A DNA stretch of 64,000 nt from Waddlia chondrophila WSU 86-1044 (GTDB taxonomy: Bacteria; Chlamydiota; Chlamydiia; Chlamydiales; CAMCWV01): contig CAMCWV010000007.1 in assembly GCA_945882915.1 (NCBI GenBank), forward strand, positions 1 through 64,000. Reading direction: 5' to 3'. Shown one piece after another: positions 16,557 through 25,756 of this stretch; position 1 is the first letter of the stretch, and each line of letters begins with the position of its first letter. The notes under the pieces were generated by a model. The model was not told the DNA's origin. It did not search any database and saw only the letters and a list, made by a program, of their open reading frames with translations. The translations under genes and the position numbers were made by a program.

Positions 16557-16739
16557 TCCCGCCTATCGAGTTATGTCTTTTCTCTCACGTCTCTACGCTC
16601 TGTGTGTTTCAAAAAACCATTTTAATGACCGGTCACCTATTACTCCCATGGGAATCATTGACAGAATGGCACCCCTTTGCTTATCGTGTTCGCTCCACGT
16701 AATTTGTGCTAGTTAATTTCACCATAGGAAAGTCTTTTT

Positions 16740-19700
16740 ATGGAAAAACGTAAACGATGGCAGCTGTATTTGATTCTAGCTGTTATTATCCTCACTATTT
16801 ATAATATTCTACCAACAGTTTTCTACTATACAAAGCCTCTAAAGGCTCCTATAGGAGATCAAAAGGCTGCAGCTATTGAAAAAAGTATTGCAACGCGCGT
16901 AGGGGCTATGAGCGATGAAGCTCAAGACTGGATAGGTGCTTTTTGCAAACATTTGGGTCTAAAACCCGCTTCAATAAAAACGGTGGCTGAAGATTCCCGG
17001 CTTATTGAAGTGACCTTTACAGATCCTTCTAATGCTGAGATGTTTAAGAAGTATCTACCTCGCGCTGGGGCTTTGATTCCTTTTACTCCAGCAGGGCTTG
17101 CTTTAAGTGGGGAAACAGGAGCTGATGAGCTTAAAACTGTGCTTGTCGAAAGACAGGTTGGCTCTTACCTTAACCCTGCTCAAACAAAAAACTATTTCCA
17201 GTTTGCAACAAAAAAAACAGCAACTGACGAGCCAACCCCCTTCTATCAGAAACTTGTCTACGAACGGGCAGAACAACTCGCGCTAGGCTTTGGGGGGACA
17301 AGCTCTGCTGCACAGGAACTCTCTATGGCAGCTGCCTCTTCTTCTCAAAAAGAGAGAACAGACATTGTTGCTGCCCTTTCTCGCAAAGTTGTTGAAATGG
17401 ACAGAACATTTGGGGCAACCTCTCCGGTAGCAAAGAGAACCTTTGCAAGCTACGGAAGAAGCGCCTCTGCTAAAGGTGAAGAGGCCTCTCAGCTCTTTAT
17501 TTTTGAACTTCAACGCGCTAAACAAGACCTCTCCTCAAGAAGAGCCGTTCTTGTTGAAGAACAAAAGACCCTCGCTGCAAGCGGCCACTTCCTTGATAGC
17601 AATAAGCTTCAGGAACTTAAACGCCTTGAAGGGCAGCAGCAATCTTTAGAAGGGGCTACCTCTATTACACAAAAGTATCCAGAGCTTTTTAAAAGCCCTG
17701 AAGAGCCTCTTACTATAGCGTCTATTAAAGCAAATCTCGAAAAATCAGCTGCAGCTCTCTCATCAACATCTAAGTTCCAGACGCTTTCTCTTGGCAATCG
17801 CAACCCTTTTATTAGCGAACTTGCCATCGACTGGAGCAGCGACCTTATCACCCTTAAACTTCATTCAGACATCACAGCTCTGAAAGAACAAGAAGGATCA
17901 GGCGAGCTAGATGCCCGCCAAAAAGACGAACTTGACCAATTGATTATCAACGAGATTGCTCGCGTAGCACAGGTTGCTGATGAGACAATCGTTCCCGGGG
18001 CATCAGAGTTTATTGTGAACTTAAACACCCTGACAAACAGCCAAAGCATCCTTGCGCTTGATCTCGGCCACGTTGCAGAGCAGTACACGAGCGATGTTAA
18101 AGGCAGAATTGTCAACTTTTGGCGGCCTAAGCACTCCGACTTGCAAGCAAACGCATTTCCTATCTGGGACTATGCGACCTATCAAAAGCTAACTCCTGAA
18201 CAGCAAAAACTAGGGTTAGTAATCTACGCTCCTGCACTATCAGGTGAGGCACCACTTGTTGGATTCCGCTCTGACGCTATCTACGTGATCGCTAAAGGGA
18301 TCAATAGCATTTTGCAAAAGTACCAGAGTGCACCAAATGCCGAAGGGGGTCAGCAGTTCATTGATGACTTCAAGAGCCTTGCCCGCCTTCTTCAGAACCA
18401 GAGCTTCCTAGGTTACTCCGGAGCAGAATATGGTCTTGGACGGCAGTTTGGAAAGGACTTCATCTTTGAGCACAATAACTACTACGCACCGCTTCTTAAG
18501 AGCACACGCGAAGATTTTGCTGTTCACGGATCAAAACAATATGCCGTTTTGGAATTCACCGATGTCGAACAGCGCATCCTGACACAAAACCGCATTGACA
18601 CACTGATTCACGAAGACTTGATGAAATGGCGTGATGAGTACAATGCAGCGCAAGTGCGCATTTCATCAGGCGCCCAGTACGAAGTCCCCCCTCCAACCAA
18701 GAGCGTTTTCCTAAACAACCTTGGGCTTAGCGCGATTAAGTATTTTCGCGGAGACAACCGCAAAATTTTGCACTGGGGAATGGACCTCTCTGGAGGAAAA
18801 ACCGTTCTTATTGGTCTCAGAGATGGCAACCGAGTTGTCACAAATGAAACTGACCTTAAAGAAGGGGTTAATCAGCTAACAGAACGTGTCAACAAAATGG
18901 GGGTTTCTGAAGTGGGAATTCGGACCGAAGGGACCAACATTGTCCTAGACTTCCCGGGCTCTCAAGGGCTCTCTGCTTCTGAGCTGATCAGAGCTTCTTC
19001 GATGACTTTCCATGTTGTTAACGAGCGTTTTGGAAGATCAAATTCTAATCTAGCAGGCGCTGTAAACCAGTTCCTACAAGACATTTGGAATGAAGCCGTC
19101 GTCACTAACCGCAAAGACATCCAGAGCATCAATGCCATTGCTTGGCAGCACTTGGGTGGAAATAGCGAAACTGAAGACTTCTCTTCTCCAAAATCAGACA
19201 CCGCACAACTGCTTTTGGACAACGGGCTCCGGCTTGCTGGCCCATGGGCTCCAGCGGCCTCAAATGCCTTTAACGATACACTCTCTTCTATCGCCATGCT
19301 AAGAGGTACGGACTTCGTTCAATGGGAAGGACAAACCCATCCACTGCTCGTCACCTTCCGCAACCCAGCGCTAGAAGGCTCGAATTTAAGTGAAGTAAGT
19401 GCTGCCTACAGTCCATCTGAAGGAAACTTCCTCTCCTTTGCAGTGCGAAGTACTTTCTCTGATAAAGAAGGGCGCAGAGTTGACCCTCGTGAAGACTTCT
19501 ACAACTGGACCTCACAGTACTCTCAAGAAAAGATCGCCGGCACAGAGAAAGAACACTTCTCAAATGGCCGTGGATGGCGCATGGCGGTAATCCTTAACGG
19601 ATCTATCATCACAGCACCAACACTGAATTCTGCTTTGCGTGATCGCGCACAAATCACTGGAAGCTTCTCTCAAAGAGAAGTCAACCAGCTTGTTGCCGAC

Positions 19701-21329
19701 CTCAAAGCAGGCTCACTCAGCTTTACGCCTCAGATCTTGTCAGAGCAGAATATCAGCCCTGACCTAGGTCACGAAGAGAGAACTCACGGGATTCTTGCCG
19801 CATTTGTAGGTCTTATCCTCGTTTGCGTTGTCATGATTGGCTACTACCGCTTTGCAGGTCTTGTAGCCTCTGTTGCCGTGCTCTTTAACTTACTTGTAAT
19901 GTGGGGCGTTTTGCAAAACATCAGCGCTGCGCTGACCCTTTCAGGGATTGCGGGTATTGTTCTGACAGTGGGTATGGCTGTTGATGCTAACGTTCTTGTA
20001 TTCGAGAGAATTCGTGAAGAATTTGCAATATCCAAGCGTATCGCCTCTGCGATTCAGACAGGGTACCGCAAAGCCTTTAGCGCGATTTTCGACTCGAACA
20101 TTACAACGATCATGGCGGCACTGATTCTAATGCACTACGGCACAGGCCCTATTAAAGGCTTTGCCGTTACGTTGATCATCGGGATTGTCTCTTCGATGTT
20201 TACAGCACTGTTCATGACACGTTACTTCTTTGCTGGATGGGTACAAAATCCAGAGCACAAAGAGCTGAAGATGGCTCGCTTCCTTGTAAACCCAAGCTTC
20301 AACTTCTTGAATAAGATGCGTCCTGTACTTCTTGCCTCTCTAGTCGTTCTGATTGCTGGAGGCGTTCTTCTTGTAAACCAACGCCAGACAATCTTCGGCA
20401 TGGACTTTACTGGAGGCTTCGCCATCACTGTCGATCTCCAAGAAAAATCTAACACAGAAGCAGGTGCAGGTGTTGATTACCGCGCAGCGGTAACCAAGGC
20501 GCTTATTGCTCGTGGGGCAAAAAACGGCGACTTCCAAGTGCAAGAGCTTAACACGCCCAACAAGCTCCGCTTGCAATTCGGTGTTAGCATGGAACAACCT
20601 GGTCACCCCTTCCATGACCTCATAGCAGCTGATGGCACGCAACACGTCAATTACGGATATGAGAAAAACCCTCATATCGTCTGGCTTGTTGCGGCTTTAA
20701 GCGATGCTGGCTTAGACATTCAGCCCTCATACCTTGCTAACCTAGATAAGAACTGGGTAGAGATGAGTGGACAGCTCTCGGACACTATGCGCAATGATGC
20801 TCTCGTCGCTCTAGGCCTTGCGCTACTGTGCATCTTGATCTACATCACCTTTAGATTTGAGTTAAAGTATGCGATCAGCGCAACGCTTGGCCTTATCTAT
20901 GTGGTGCTGATCACACTTGCTTCAGTTGCCATCCTCCATAAGCTTGGGATTCCTCTCCAACTCGACTTGCAAGCGGTAGCAGCGATTATGACAATCATTG
21001 GGTACTCTCTCAACGATACCATTATCGTCTTTGACAGGATACGTGAGGACACACGCCTACTCCGTAAAATAGAGTACAGCCAAATCATTACTCACGCCCT
21101 AAATGCAACCCTTAGCCGAACAATCATGACCTCTGGAACTACGTTTGTCGTGCTTCTTGCTTTGGTTTGCTTGGGTGGTAGTGCAATCTTTGGATTCTCT
21201 CTCATCATGGCTCTTGGTGTGATCATTGGAACTTACTCATCGCTTTTCGTGGCAGCGCCAATTCTATTGATGCTACATGACAGATCGATTGCTAAAGACC
21301 ATGCTCCAGCAAAACTCAAAAAGGCCTAA
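16740..21329 (+). CDS. secDF: Fused SecD-SecF protein-export membrane protein
   Basis: This 1529-residue protein joins SecD and SecF, which use the proton gradient to pull exported proteins through SecYEG. TM1 is near residues 8-30. A very long periplasmic region follows, with the SecD motif WGMDLSGG near residue 680. SecD transmembrane bundle runs from about 1010 to 1160 (VGMAVDANVLVFERIREE is the conserved TM4 motif with its essential Asp). SecF begins near 1190, with GMDFTGG near 1220 and SLNDTIIVFDRIRE near 1430. It is longer than typical fusions, mainly through the N-terminal periplasmic part. The fusion matches chlamydial CT448, and recJ follows as in Chlamydia. Only weak ribosome-binding sequence (AGGAAAG) precedes the ATG. 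Confidence 0.95.
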   Translation: MEKRKRWQLYLILAVIILTIYNILPTVFYYTKPLKAPIGDQKAAAIEKSIATRVGAMSDEAQDWIGAFCKHLGLKPASIKTVAEDSRLIEVTFTDPSNAEMFKKYLPRAGALIPFTPAGLALSGETGADELKTVLVERQVGSYLNPAQTKNYFQFATKKTATDEPTPFYQKLVYERAEQLALGFGGTSSAAQELSMAAASSSQKERTDIVAALSRKVVEMDRTFGATSPVAKRTFASYGRSASAKGEEASQLFIFELQRAKQDLSSRRAVLVEEQKTLAASGHFLDSNKLQELKRLEGQQQSLEGATSITQKYPELFKSPEEPLTIASIKANLEKSAAALSSTSKFQTLSLGNRNPFISELAIDWSSDLITLKLHSDITALKEQEGSGELDARQKDELDQLIINEIARVAQVADETIVPGASEFIVNLNTLTNSQSILALDLGHVAEQYTSDVKGRIVNFWRPKHSDLQANAFPIWDYATYQKLTPEQQKLGLVIYAPALSGEAPLVGFRSDAIYVIAKGINSILQKYQSAPNAEGGQQFIDDFKSLARLLQNQSFLGYSGAEYGLGRQFGKDFIFEHNNYYAPLLKSTREDFAVHGSKQYAVLEFTDVEQRILTQNRIDTLIHEDLMKWRDEYNAAQVRISSGAQYEVPPPTKSVFLNNLGLSAIKYFRGDNRKILHWGMDLSGGKTVLIGLRDGNRVVTNETDLKEGVNQLTERVNKMGVSEVGIRTEGTNIVLDFPGSQGLSASELIRASSMTFHVVNERFGRSNSNLAGAVNQFLQDIWNEAVVTNRKDIQSINAIAWQHLGGNSETEDFSSPKSDTAQLLLDNGLRLAGPWAPAASNAFNDTLSSIAMLRGTDFVQWEGQTHPLLVTFRNPALEGSNLSEVSAAYSPSEGNFLSFAVRSTFSDKEGRRVDPREDFYNWTSQYSQEKIAGTEKEHFSNGRGWRMAVILNGSIITAPTLNSALRDRAQITGSFSQREVNQLVADLKAGSLSFTPQILSEQNISPDLGHEERTHGILAAFVGLILVCVVMIGYYRFAGLVASVAVLFNLLVMWGVLQNISAALTLSGIAGIVLTVGMAVDANVLVFERIREEFAISKRIASAIQTGYRKAFSAIFDSNITTIMAALILMHYGTGPIKGFAVTLIIGIVSSMFTALFMTRYFFAGWVQNPEHKELKMARFLVNPSFNFLNKMRPVLLASLVVLIAGGVLLVNQRQTIFGMDFTGGFAITVDLQEKSNTEAGAGVDYRAAVTKALIARGAKNGDFQVQELNTPNKLRLQFGVSMEQPGHPFHDLIAADGTQHVNYGYEKNPHIVWLVAALSDAGLDIQPSYLANLDKNWVEMSGQLSDTMRNDALVALGLALLCILIYITFRFELKYAISATLGLIYVVLITLASVAILHKLGIPLQLDLQAVAAIMTIIGYSLNDTIIVFDRIREDTRLLRKIEYSQIITHALNATLSRTIMTSGTTFVVLLALVCLGGSAIFGFSLIMALGVIIGTYSSLFVAAPILLMLHDRSIAKDHAPAKLKKA

Positions 21330-21349
21330 GTAAGCAGGATAGAAAAAAG

Positions 21350-21422
21350 ACAGGATAGTTAGGGCTTTCAGGATAAAATCAGCTTTTATCCCAGAAACCC
21401 TGGCTATCCTGTACTTGTTTTT
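21350..21422 (+). terminator. Extended hairpin after secDF
   Basis: ACAGGATAGTTAGGG pairs with CCCTGGCTATCCTGT (two mismatches), and inside it GGATAAAA pairs with TTTTATCC. A T-rich tract follows. It starts 21 bases after the secDF stop and is probably its terminator. Confidence 0.7.
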
Positions 21423-21531
21423 CTCCCACAGCTCTGAGGCCCTCCTGCTAGTTACCCGTGTTAATGTTTGCTATTAATAGGGTAGCTGGTAAATTGAGCA
21501 GCAACATAAATACTCCACCAAGAATCACCTA

Positions 21532-23298
21532 ATGTTTTACAGCCACAGAGAGGGATCTCCTATTTGGATTTATCCTCCGCTTGATCCTGCCATTCAGGAA
21601 TGGACAGACGAAATCGTTCGCGAATTCAATGTCCACCCTGTTATTGCACAAGTCCTCTCTTCTCGAGGCTTTGCCAGCATAAAGGCAATCAATAACTACC
21701 TCTACGCAAAGCTCCCTGATCTTTATAAGCCAGAGCTATTTACCGACATGGACAAAGCCGTTAATCGGATTATTCACGCTCTAGATACTGGTGAAGGGAT
21801 TTTAGTTTACGGAGACAACGACGTTGATGGAATGACCGGTACGGCACTTCTCACAGACTTTCTTCAAGCTATCGGTGCAAACGTTCACTTCTACGTCCCT
21901 AACCGAAACGTTCCTGGTCAAAGCCTTCTGCTAAAAGCCCTAGAATACGGCATGGCCAGTAAGTGCCGCCTGCTAATTACTGTTGACTGCGGCATTACTG
22001 CAGCTCAAGAGGTCCAAAAAGTCTCTACCTGCGGCCTTGATGTCATCATCACCGATCACCATGAGCCTACCGGCAAATTTTCTCATTGTATCGCAACGCT
22101 AAACCCCAAGCTACTGTCAAACGCTTATCCTTACAACGAGCTTACTGGCGTAGGTGTGGCCTTTAAACTCGCCCACGCGGTCACCAATCACCTCACCTCT
22201 AGCCATCCACATATTGCCGATAAAATCGACCTTAAGCTCTACCTAGACCTCGTAGCACTAGGAACAATTGCCGATATGGGCCCTCTTTTAGAAGAAAACA
22301 GAATTCTAGTCAGATATGGTCTTGAGGAACTTCGCAAAGCTTACCGAGTGGGCCTTGCTAAGCTATTTTCCGTCTGTGAGCTCGACCTAAAGACCCTCTC
22401 TCCAGCAGATATTGCTTCAAAAGTTGCCCCGCGGCTCAACAGCTTAGGGCGCATTGCTGACCCGAAAAAAGGGGTTGAGCTCCTTCTTCTTAAAGATCCA
22501 GAACAAGCTGCTATCTTAGCCAAAGAGCTCGATCTCAATAACATTCAAAGACAAAAAATTGACCAGTTGATGTCTGAAGATGTTGAAGCTACCATTAAAG
22601 CCCACCCAGAAATACTTGAAGGCAAAGCAATTGTCATGTCTTCTTCTAAGTGGCATCCTGGCATTATCGCAATCATCACTGCTCGAATAGCCAAGCTCTA
22701 CAACCGCCCTACAGTCATGATTGCGATTGGTCATGGAATTGGAAAGGGCTCGATGAGGACAATTCCAGAGTTCCCCTTGCTCCCGATGTTAAAAGAAAAT
22801 GCAAACCTCTTAATGAATTTCGGGGGACATGATTTTGCTGCAGGGTTAATGATCGAAGAGAAGCACATCGAACTCTTCCGCGAAAAGTTCTTGACCAAAG
22901 CAAATGCCATCTTACGTGATAATGATGTGGTCTCAAAACTCTACGTCGATGCTGAAGCACAGTTCAACCAACTCACCTTCGACTTCATGGAATCTTTGGC
23001 CCTTCTGGCTCCCCATGGCAACGAAAACCCCGCCCCTATTCTTTATTGTGATGCAAGGCAAGTCTGGCTTCCAAAAGTGATTGGGAAGTTTCATATGAAA
23101 CTCTATTTAGAACAGGGAGACCGTCTATTAGAAGGGATTGCCTTTGGAATGGCTGACCGAAGAGATGAGCTTAGAAAGAAGGACTTGCTGTTGCGCATCG
23201 CTTACACACCACAAATCAACACTTTCCAAAACAAAATCAGCATCCAGTTGATTATCAAAGACTTCAAAGTCCTCTCCGAAGAAGGCCCCGCCCCTTAA
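21532..23298 (+). CDS. recJ: Single-stranded-DNA-specific 5'-3' exonuclease RecJ
   Basis: This 588-residue DHH-family nuclease degrades single strands in recombination and repair. VYGDNDVDGMTGTALL is motif I (the usual DYD is DND here), ITVDCGI is motif II, IITDHHEP is the DHH motif III, and LGTIADMGPL is motif IV. GGHDFAAGLMIEE is the DHHA1 substrate-binding motif, and an OB-fold-like C-terminal domain follows. The order secDF-recJ-(brnQ)-euo is nearly that of CT448-CT447-CT446 in Chlamydia, with brnQ inserted here. Confidence 0.95.
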   Translation: MFYSHREGSPIWIYPPLDPAIQEWTDEIVREFNVHPVIAQVLSSRGFASIKAINNYLYAKLPDLYKPELFTDMDKAVNRIIHALDTGEGILVYGDNDVDGMTGTALLTDFLQAIGANVHFYVPNRNVPGQSLLLKALEYGMASKCRLLITVDCGITAAQEVQKVSTCGLDVIITDHHEPTGKFSHCIATLNPKLLSNAYPYNELTGVGVAFKLAHAVTNHLTSSHPHIADKIDLKLYLDLVALGTIADMGPLLEENRILVRYGLEELRKAYRVGLAKLFSVCELDLKTLSPADIASKVAPRLNSLGRIADPKKGVELLLLKDPEQAAILAKELDLNNIQRQKIDQLMSEDVEATIKAHPEILEGKAIVMSSSKWHPGIIAIITARIAKLYNRPTVMIAIGHGIGKGSMRTIPEFPLLPMLKENANLLMNFGGHDFAAGLMIEEKHIELFREKFLTKANAILRDNDVVSKLYVDAEAQFNQLTFDFMESLALLAPHGNENPAPILYCDARQVWLPKVIGKFHMKLYLEQGDRLLEGIAFGMADRRDELRKKDLLLRIAYTPQINTFQNKISIQLIIKDFKVLSEEGPAP

Positions 23299-23320
23299 GA
23301 CTCTTCTAAATACAGAGCCT

Positions 23321-23472
23321 ACTTAAATATTTGCCCTCACAGAAAGGTAACCAGACCGTCCCGGTCTGGGATTTCAGACTGATCCCTTAACAAATATTTG
23401 CTACAGGCTTAAATTTAAAACCCAGACCTTAGGTGGCCCACTTTACCTTCACCTGAGGGCAAAGATTTAAAC
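23321..23472. mobile_element. Ins-B inverted-repeat element
   Basis: CTTAAATATTTGCCCTCAC then AGAAAGGTAA at the left pairs with TTACCTTCACCTGAGGGCAA then AGATTTAAA at the right. The interior contains CCGTCCCGGTCTGGGATTTC and CCCAGACCTTAGGTGGCCCA. Related copies are at 32500-32652 and 55188-55346. No coding sequence is present. It lies between recJ and brnQ, two convergent genes. A CACAGAG-family remnant follows at 23480-23520. Confidence 0.75.
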
Positions 23473-23526
23473 ACGCTTTTTATTTTGACTCTCTCTTGGA
23501 TTTTCTCTGTGGTGAAAAATTAAATT

Positions 23527-24699
23527 TCAAAGAAGGTAGAGCAGCAAAGCTATGGCGAATGCCGCAAAGACGGGGAATTTCACCGGCCGGAAATTAAACA
23601 GCTTATAGGCAATGTTCAGAAGTGTTAGCAAAATAAGAGCCGGATAGCTGATCTCTAAAATCGGCAAGAGAAAGGCAACGATTCCCGTAAACTTCAACTT
23701 TGAAATAAGAAAAGCACCAACCAGCGTGATCAGAAGACAAGGGACATACCCCACCTTCCCCTGAAATACACGTGTCTCCAAAAACTCAGAGAAGACAGCT
23801 GCAAGGGTCACTGCTGTTGTTAAACAAGCAAGAGAAACCGCTGCATTGGCAATCCAGCCACCTTGTGGCCCTAGAAGATGAAAAGCCATCACTCCGAGGA
23901 GTTGATCAGGTGTTGAAGTGGGCAAGTGTTGGCTATGAAAAGAGGCAATAAAACTAAAGCCAACATAGACAGCTGTTAAGAGGAATGCCCCAAGCATACT
24001 GGCCCTGAATGTAATGGACAACATTCTTCGGCAAGAGGTTTCTTTTCCTACCACATCGGCCTTCTTTTGGCTCTCTTTTAAAGCGCTAATGACAATCGTC
24101 GAAAAGAAAAACGCAGCTAGCAAATCAAGCGTGTTATATCCTTCTAAAAGCCCGTGCAAAAAGGCTCTTCCCATTGTTTCATTTACAATAGGGGCTGCAG
24201 GGGAAAACAACATCCCCTTAACAATGATGATCAGTAACGAGCCAAGTAGCAATGGGGTAAGGACATAGCCAAGGACCTTTACGATTTTATTCTTATTCCA
24301 TGTAAAGGCTAAAATTACAACGCAGGCAATGAGGCTAAATAGCCAAAGTGGGCACTCTGGATGGGACACAGCAAAGGTGGCATGAGAGAGCGCTATACAA
24401 CGTGGCACCCCTCCAAAAGGGCCGATTAACCCCATGATAAGTAAGGCTAAAACAAAACCAGGACCCTTGCCAATGCGGGCGAAGAATTTTTCATAATCCC
24501 CCTCATAGAGCATCATGCCAATCAACCCCGTAAAAGGGACAAGCACCGCAGTGATACAAAGCCCCAAAATTGCAAAAATATTTTTATCTCCAGCCCACTG
24601 ACCAAGCAAAAGAGGAAAAATAACGTTACCAGCTCCGAAAAACATGGAGAACATGGCAAGACCTGTTGATAACACATCGGACTTTAAAAGGCGTTTCAT
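23527..24699 (-). CDS. brnQ: Branched-chain amino acid transporter, LIVCS family
   Basis: This 390-residue polytopic membrane protein is probably a cation-coupled importer of Leu, Ile and Val. The N-terminal LAMFSMFFGAGNVIFPLLLG is the BrnQ signature, and about 12 hydrophobic helices follow. PFGGVPRCIALSHATF is another conserved segment. Chlamydiae cannot make these amino acids, so import from the host cell fits the setting. The gene faces recJ tail to tail, with an Ins-B copy between them. Confidence 0.92.
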   Translation of the reverse strand: MKRLLKSDVLSTGLAMFSMFFGAGNVIFPLLLGQWAGDKNIFAILGLCITAVLVPFTGLIGMMLYEGDYEKFFARIGKGPGFVLALLIMGLIGPFGGVPRCIALSHATFAVSHPECPLWLFSLIACVVILAFTWNKNKIVKVLGYVLTPLLLGSLLIIIVKGMLFSPAAPIVNETMGRAFLHGLLEGYNTLDLLAAFFFSTIVISALKESQKKADVVGKETSCRRMLSITFRASMLGAFLLTAVYVGFSFIASFHSQHLPTSTPDQLLGVMAFHLLGPQGGWIANAAVSLACLTTAVTLAAVFSEFLETRVFQGKVGYVPCLLITLVGAFLISKLKFTGIVAFLLPILEISYPALILLTLLNIAYKLFNFRPVKFPVFAAFAIALLLYLL

Positions 24700-24810
24700 C
24701 GAGACCCCCCCCTACTTTTATTTTAAAACTACATCCCCTAAAGGAGCTGGAAGGCAACCTAAATAAACAAGATTGTTTAACATGTTTAACGCCTGTTGGT
24801 TAGAATGTTC

Positions 24811-24845
24811 GGAGTGAGCGAAGCGAACTCTTTAAAGTGCCGGGT
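24811..24845. repeat. Rep-F end fragment
   Basis: GGAGTGAGCGAAGCGAACTC and AAAGTGCCGGG resemble the right arm of the Rep-F element at 51378-51567 in inverted orientation. Confidence 0.6.
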
Positions 24846-24865
24846 TAGCCGTTGTCAGGCGAAAG

Positions 24866-24966
24866 ATATATACTCCACTTAGCTGAAAACTGGAATTTGG
24901 AGGACGCCAAAGCCCCGAGGCTTTGGCGCCCTCCAAATTCCAGTTTTCAGCTAAGTGGAGTATATA
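24866..24966. repeat. Near-perfect 101-bp Pal-A palindrome
   Basis: Left arm ATATACTCCACTTAGCTGAA continues through ACTGGAATTTGGAGG and CGCCAAAGCC; the right arm is its almost exact inverse ending TTCAGCTAAGTGGAGTATAT. Only a few bases around CCGAG are unpaired. This is the most symmetric copy in the window. Confidence 0.92.
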
Positions 24967-25013
24967 AATAGGAAGCTGGAACAGTGTATCGTCGATTAAC
25001 TAAAGACAAAATA

Positions 25014-25058
25014 CAAAAAGCGCCATGAAGGGCAAAATCCCCTTTCACAGCGCTTTTA
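25014..25058 (-). terminator. Terminator of euo
   Basis: On the minus strand AAAAGCGCTGTGAAAGGGG pairs with CCCTTCATGGCGCTTTTT around ATTTTG, ending in T residues. It is 41 bases beyond the euo stop. Confidence 0.85.
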
Positions 25059-25098
25059 TTGTCTTCTGGTAGCTGGTGGCTAAAATTAGCCGTCTTGC

Positions 25099-25563
25099 TT
25101 AGCCAGTTTTGCGTCTAGAAGCTTTCTTTTCGAGGTAGCTAGCGCCGTATTCTTTAACATCATCGCCATGAATTACCCAAGCCGCGCCTTTACGGAAGGC
25201 TTTAAGCAAACCAACGCGTGTAGCATAATACACTTTCTGAGCAGGAACGCCCAAAACAGTAGCAACTTGATTAACTGAGTAGTAGCCTCTCTTATTGTCA
25301 AAAAGAAGCTCGCCCTTGTAGGTCGACTTGGCTCGTGAATATTTGTTTAGACGATACTCTTCTAGGTCATCAAGATGGATTGTCCATCGAGTTGTCTCTT
25401 TAGAAGCTTTAAGCTTGTTTTGCTTAATCGCTACATAAATCGCCTGGCGAGTTACGTTGTTGATCTTGGCAGCTTCTGTAATAGAAACAATCTTAGAATC
25501 TTTAGCATTTTCATCGGTATCAATGATATTGATGACCGTTTCTTCCAGTCCTATGTCTCTCAT
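25099..25563 (-). CDS. euo: EUO-like developmental transcription repressor
   Basis: This 154-residue DNA-binding protein has two helix-turn-helix modules of the excisionase/MerR-like type. The first is at residues 27-72 (SITEAAKINNVTRQAIYVAI then WTIHLDDLEEYR). The second is at 92-140 (YSVNQVATVLGVPAQKVYYA then WVIHGDDVKEYG). Chlamydial EUO (CT446) has this sort of helix-turn-helix and represses late, infectious-stage genes during the replicating stage. Its neighbours recJ and secDF also match CT447 and CT448. AAGGAAG lies 7 bases upstream of the ATG. The identification rests on domain type plus synteny; sequence outside the domains was not aligned. A basic tail (KKASRRKTG) ends the protein. 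Confidence 0.85.
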   Translation of the reverse strand: MRDIGLEETVINIIDTDENAKDSKIVSITEAAKINNVTRQAIYVAIKQNKLKASKETTRWTIHLDDLEEYRLNKYSRAKSTYKGELLFDNKRGYYSVNQVATVLGVPAQKVYYATRVGLLKAFRKGAAWVIHGDDVKEYGASYLEKKASRRKTG

Positions 25564-25580
25564 GGTGTTACTTCCTTATA

Positions 25581-25586
25581 ATTATA
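25581..25586 (-). promoter_or_regulatory. Possible -10 box of euo in an AT-rich leader
   Basis: TATAAT on the minus strand lies about 18 bases before the euo start. The spacing leaves a very short leader, and there is no clear -35 element. Bases 25564-25740 are strongly AT-rich, as expected of chlamydial early promoters. Confidence 0.35.
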
Positions 25587-25756
25587 AGCAATTGATATAC
25601 AGTTGTTTTTACACAGGTTTTTATTCACAAAGGGTAAATGAAAACCTTAAATCTCCCAAGACCATCTTTGACGATCCCTTTCAATTTGAATATTTAACGT
25701 ATTATTATGAATTATAATTAGATTTTTGAGCAAGTCTTTTTTTCTTTTATGTCCAA

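Larger units (their letters stand above)
16302..16643. mobile_element. Ins-D-like inverted-repeat element hosting Rep-E and Pal-A
   Basis: GTAACAGGTGACCAAACATT at 16302 is matched in inverse by AATGACCGGTCACCTATTAC ending at 16643. Just inside each end are CACAGAG-type sequences (GGCACAGAAGCGCAAAG at the left, CTCTACGCTCTGTGTGTTTC at the right). The interior contains Rep-E (16369-16462) and Pal-A (16464-16556). The architecture resembles 12900-13166, so I group the two. The whole lies between the divergent uppS and secDF genes. Confidence 0.6.
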
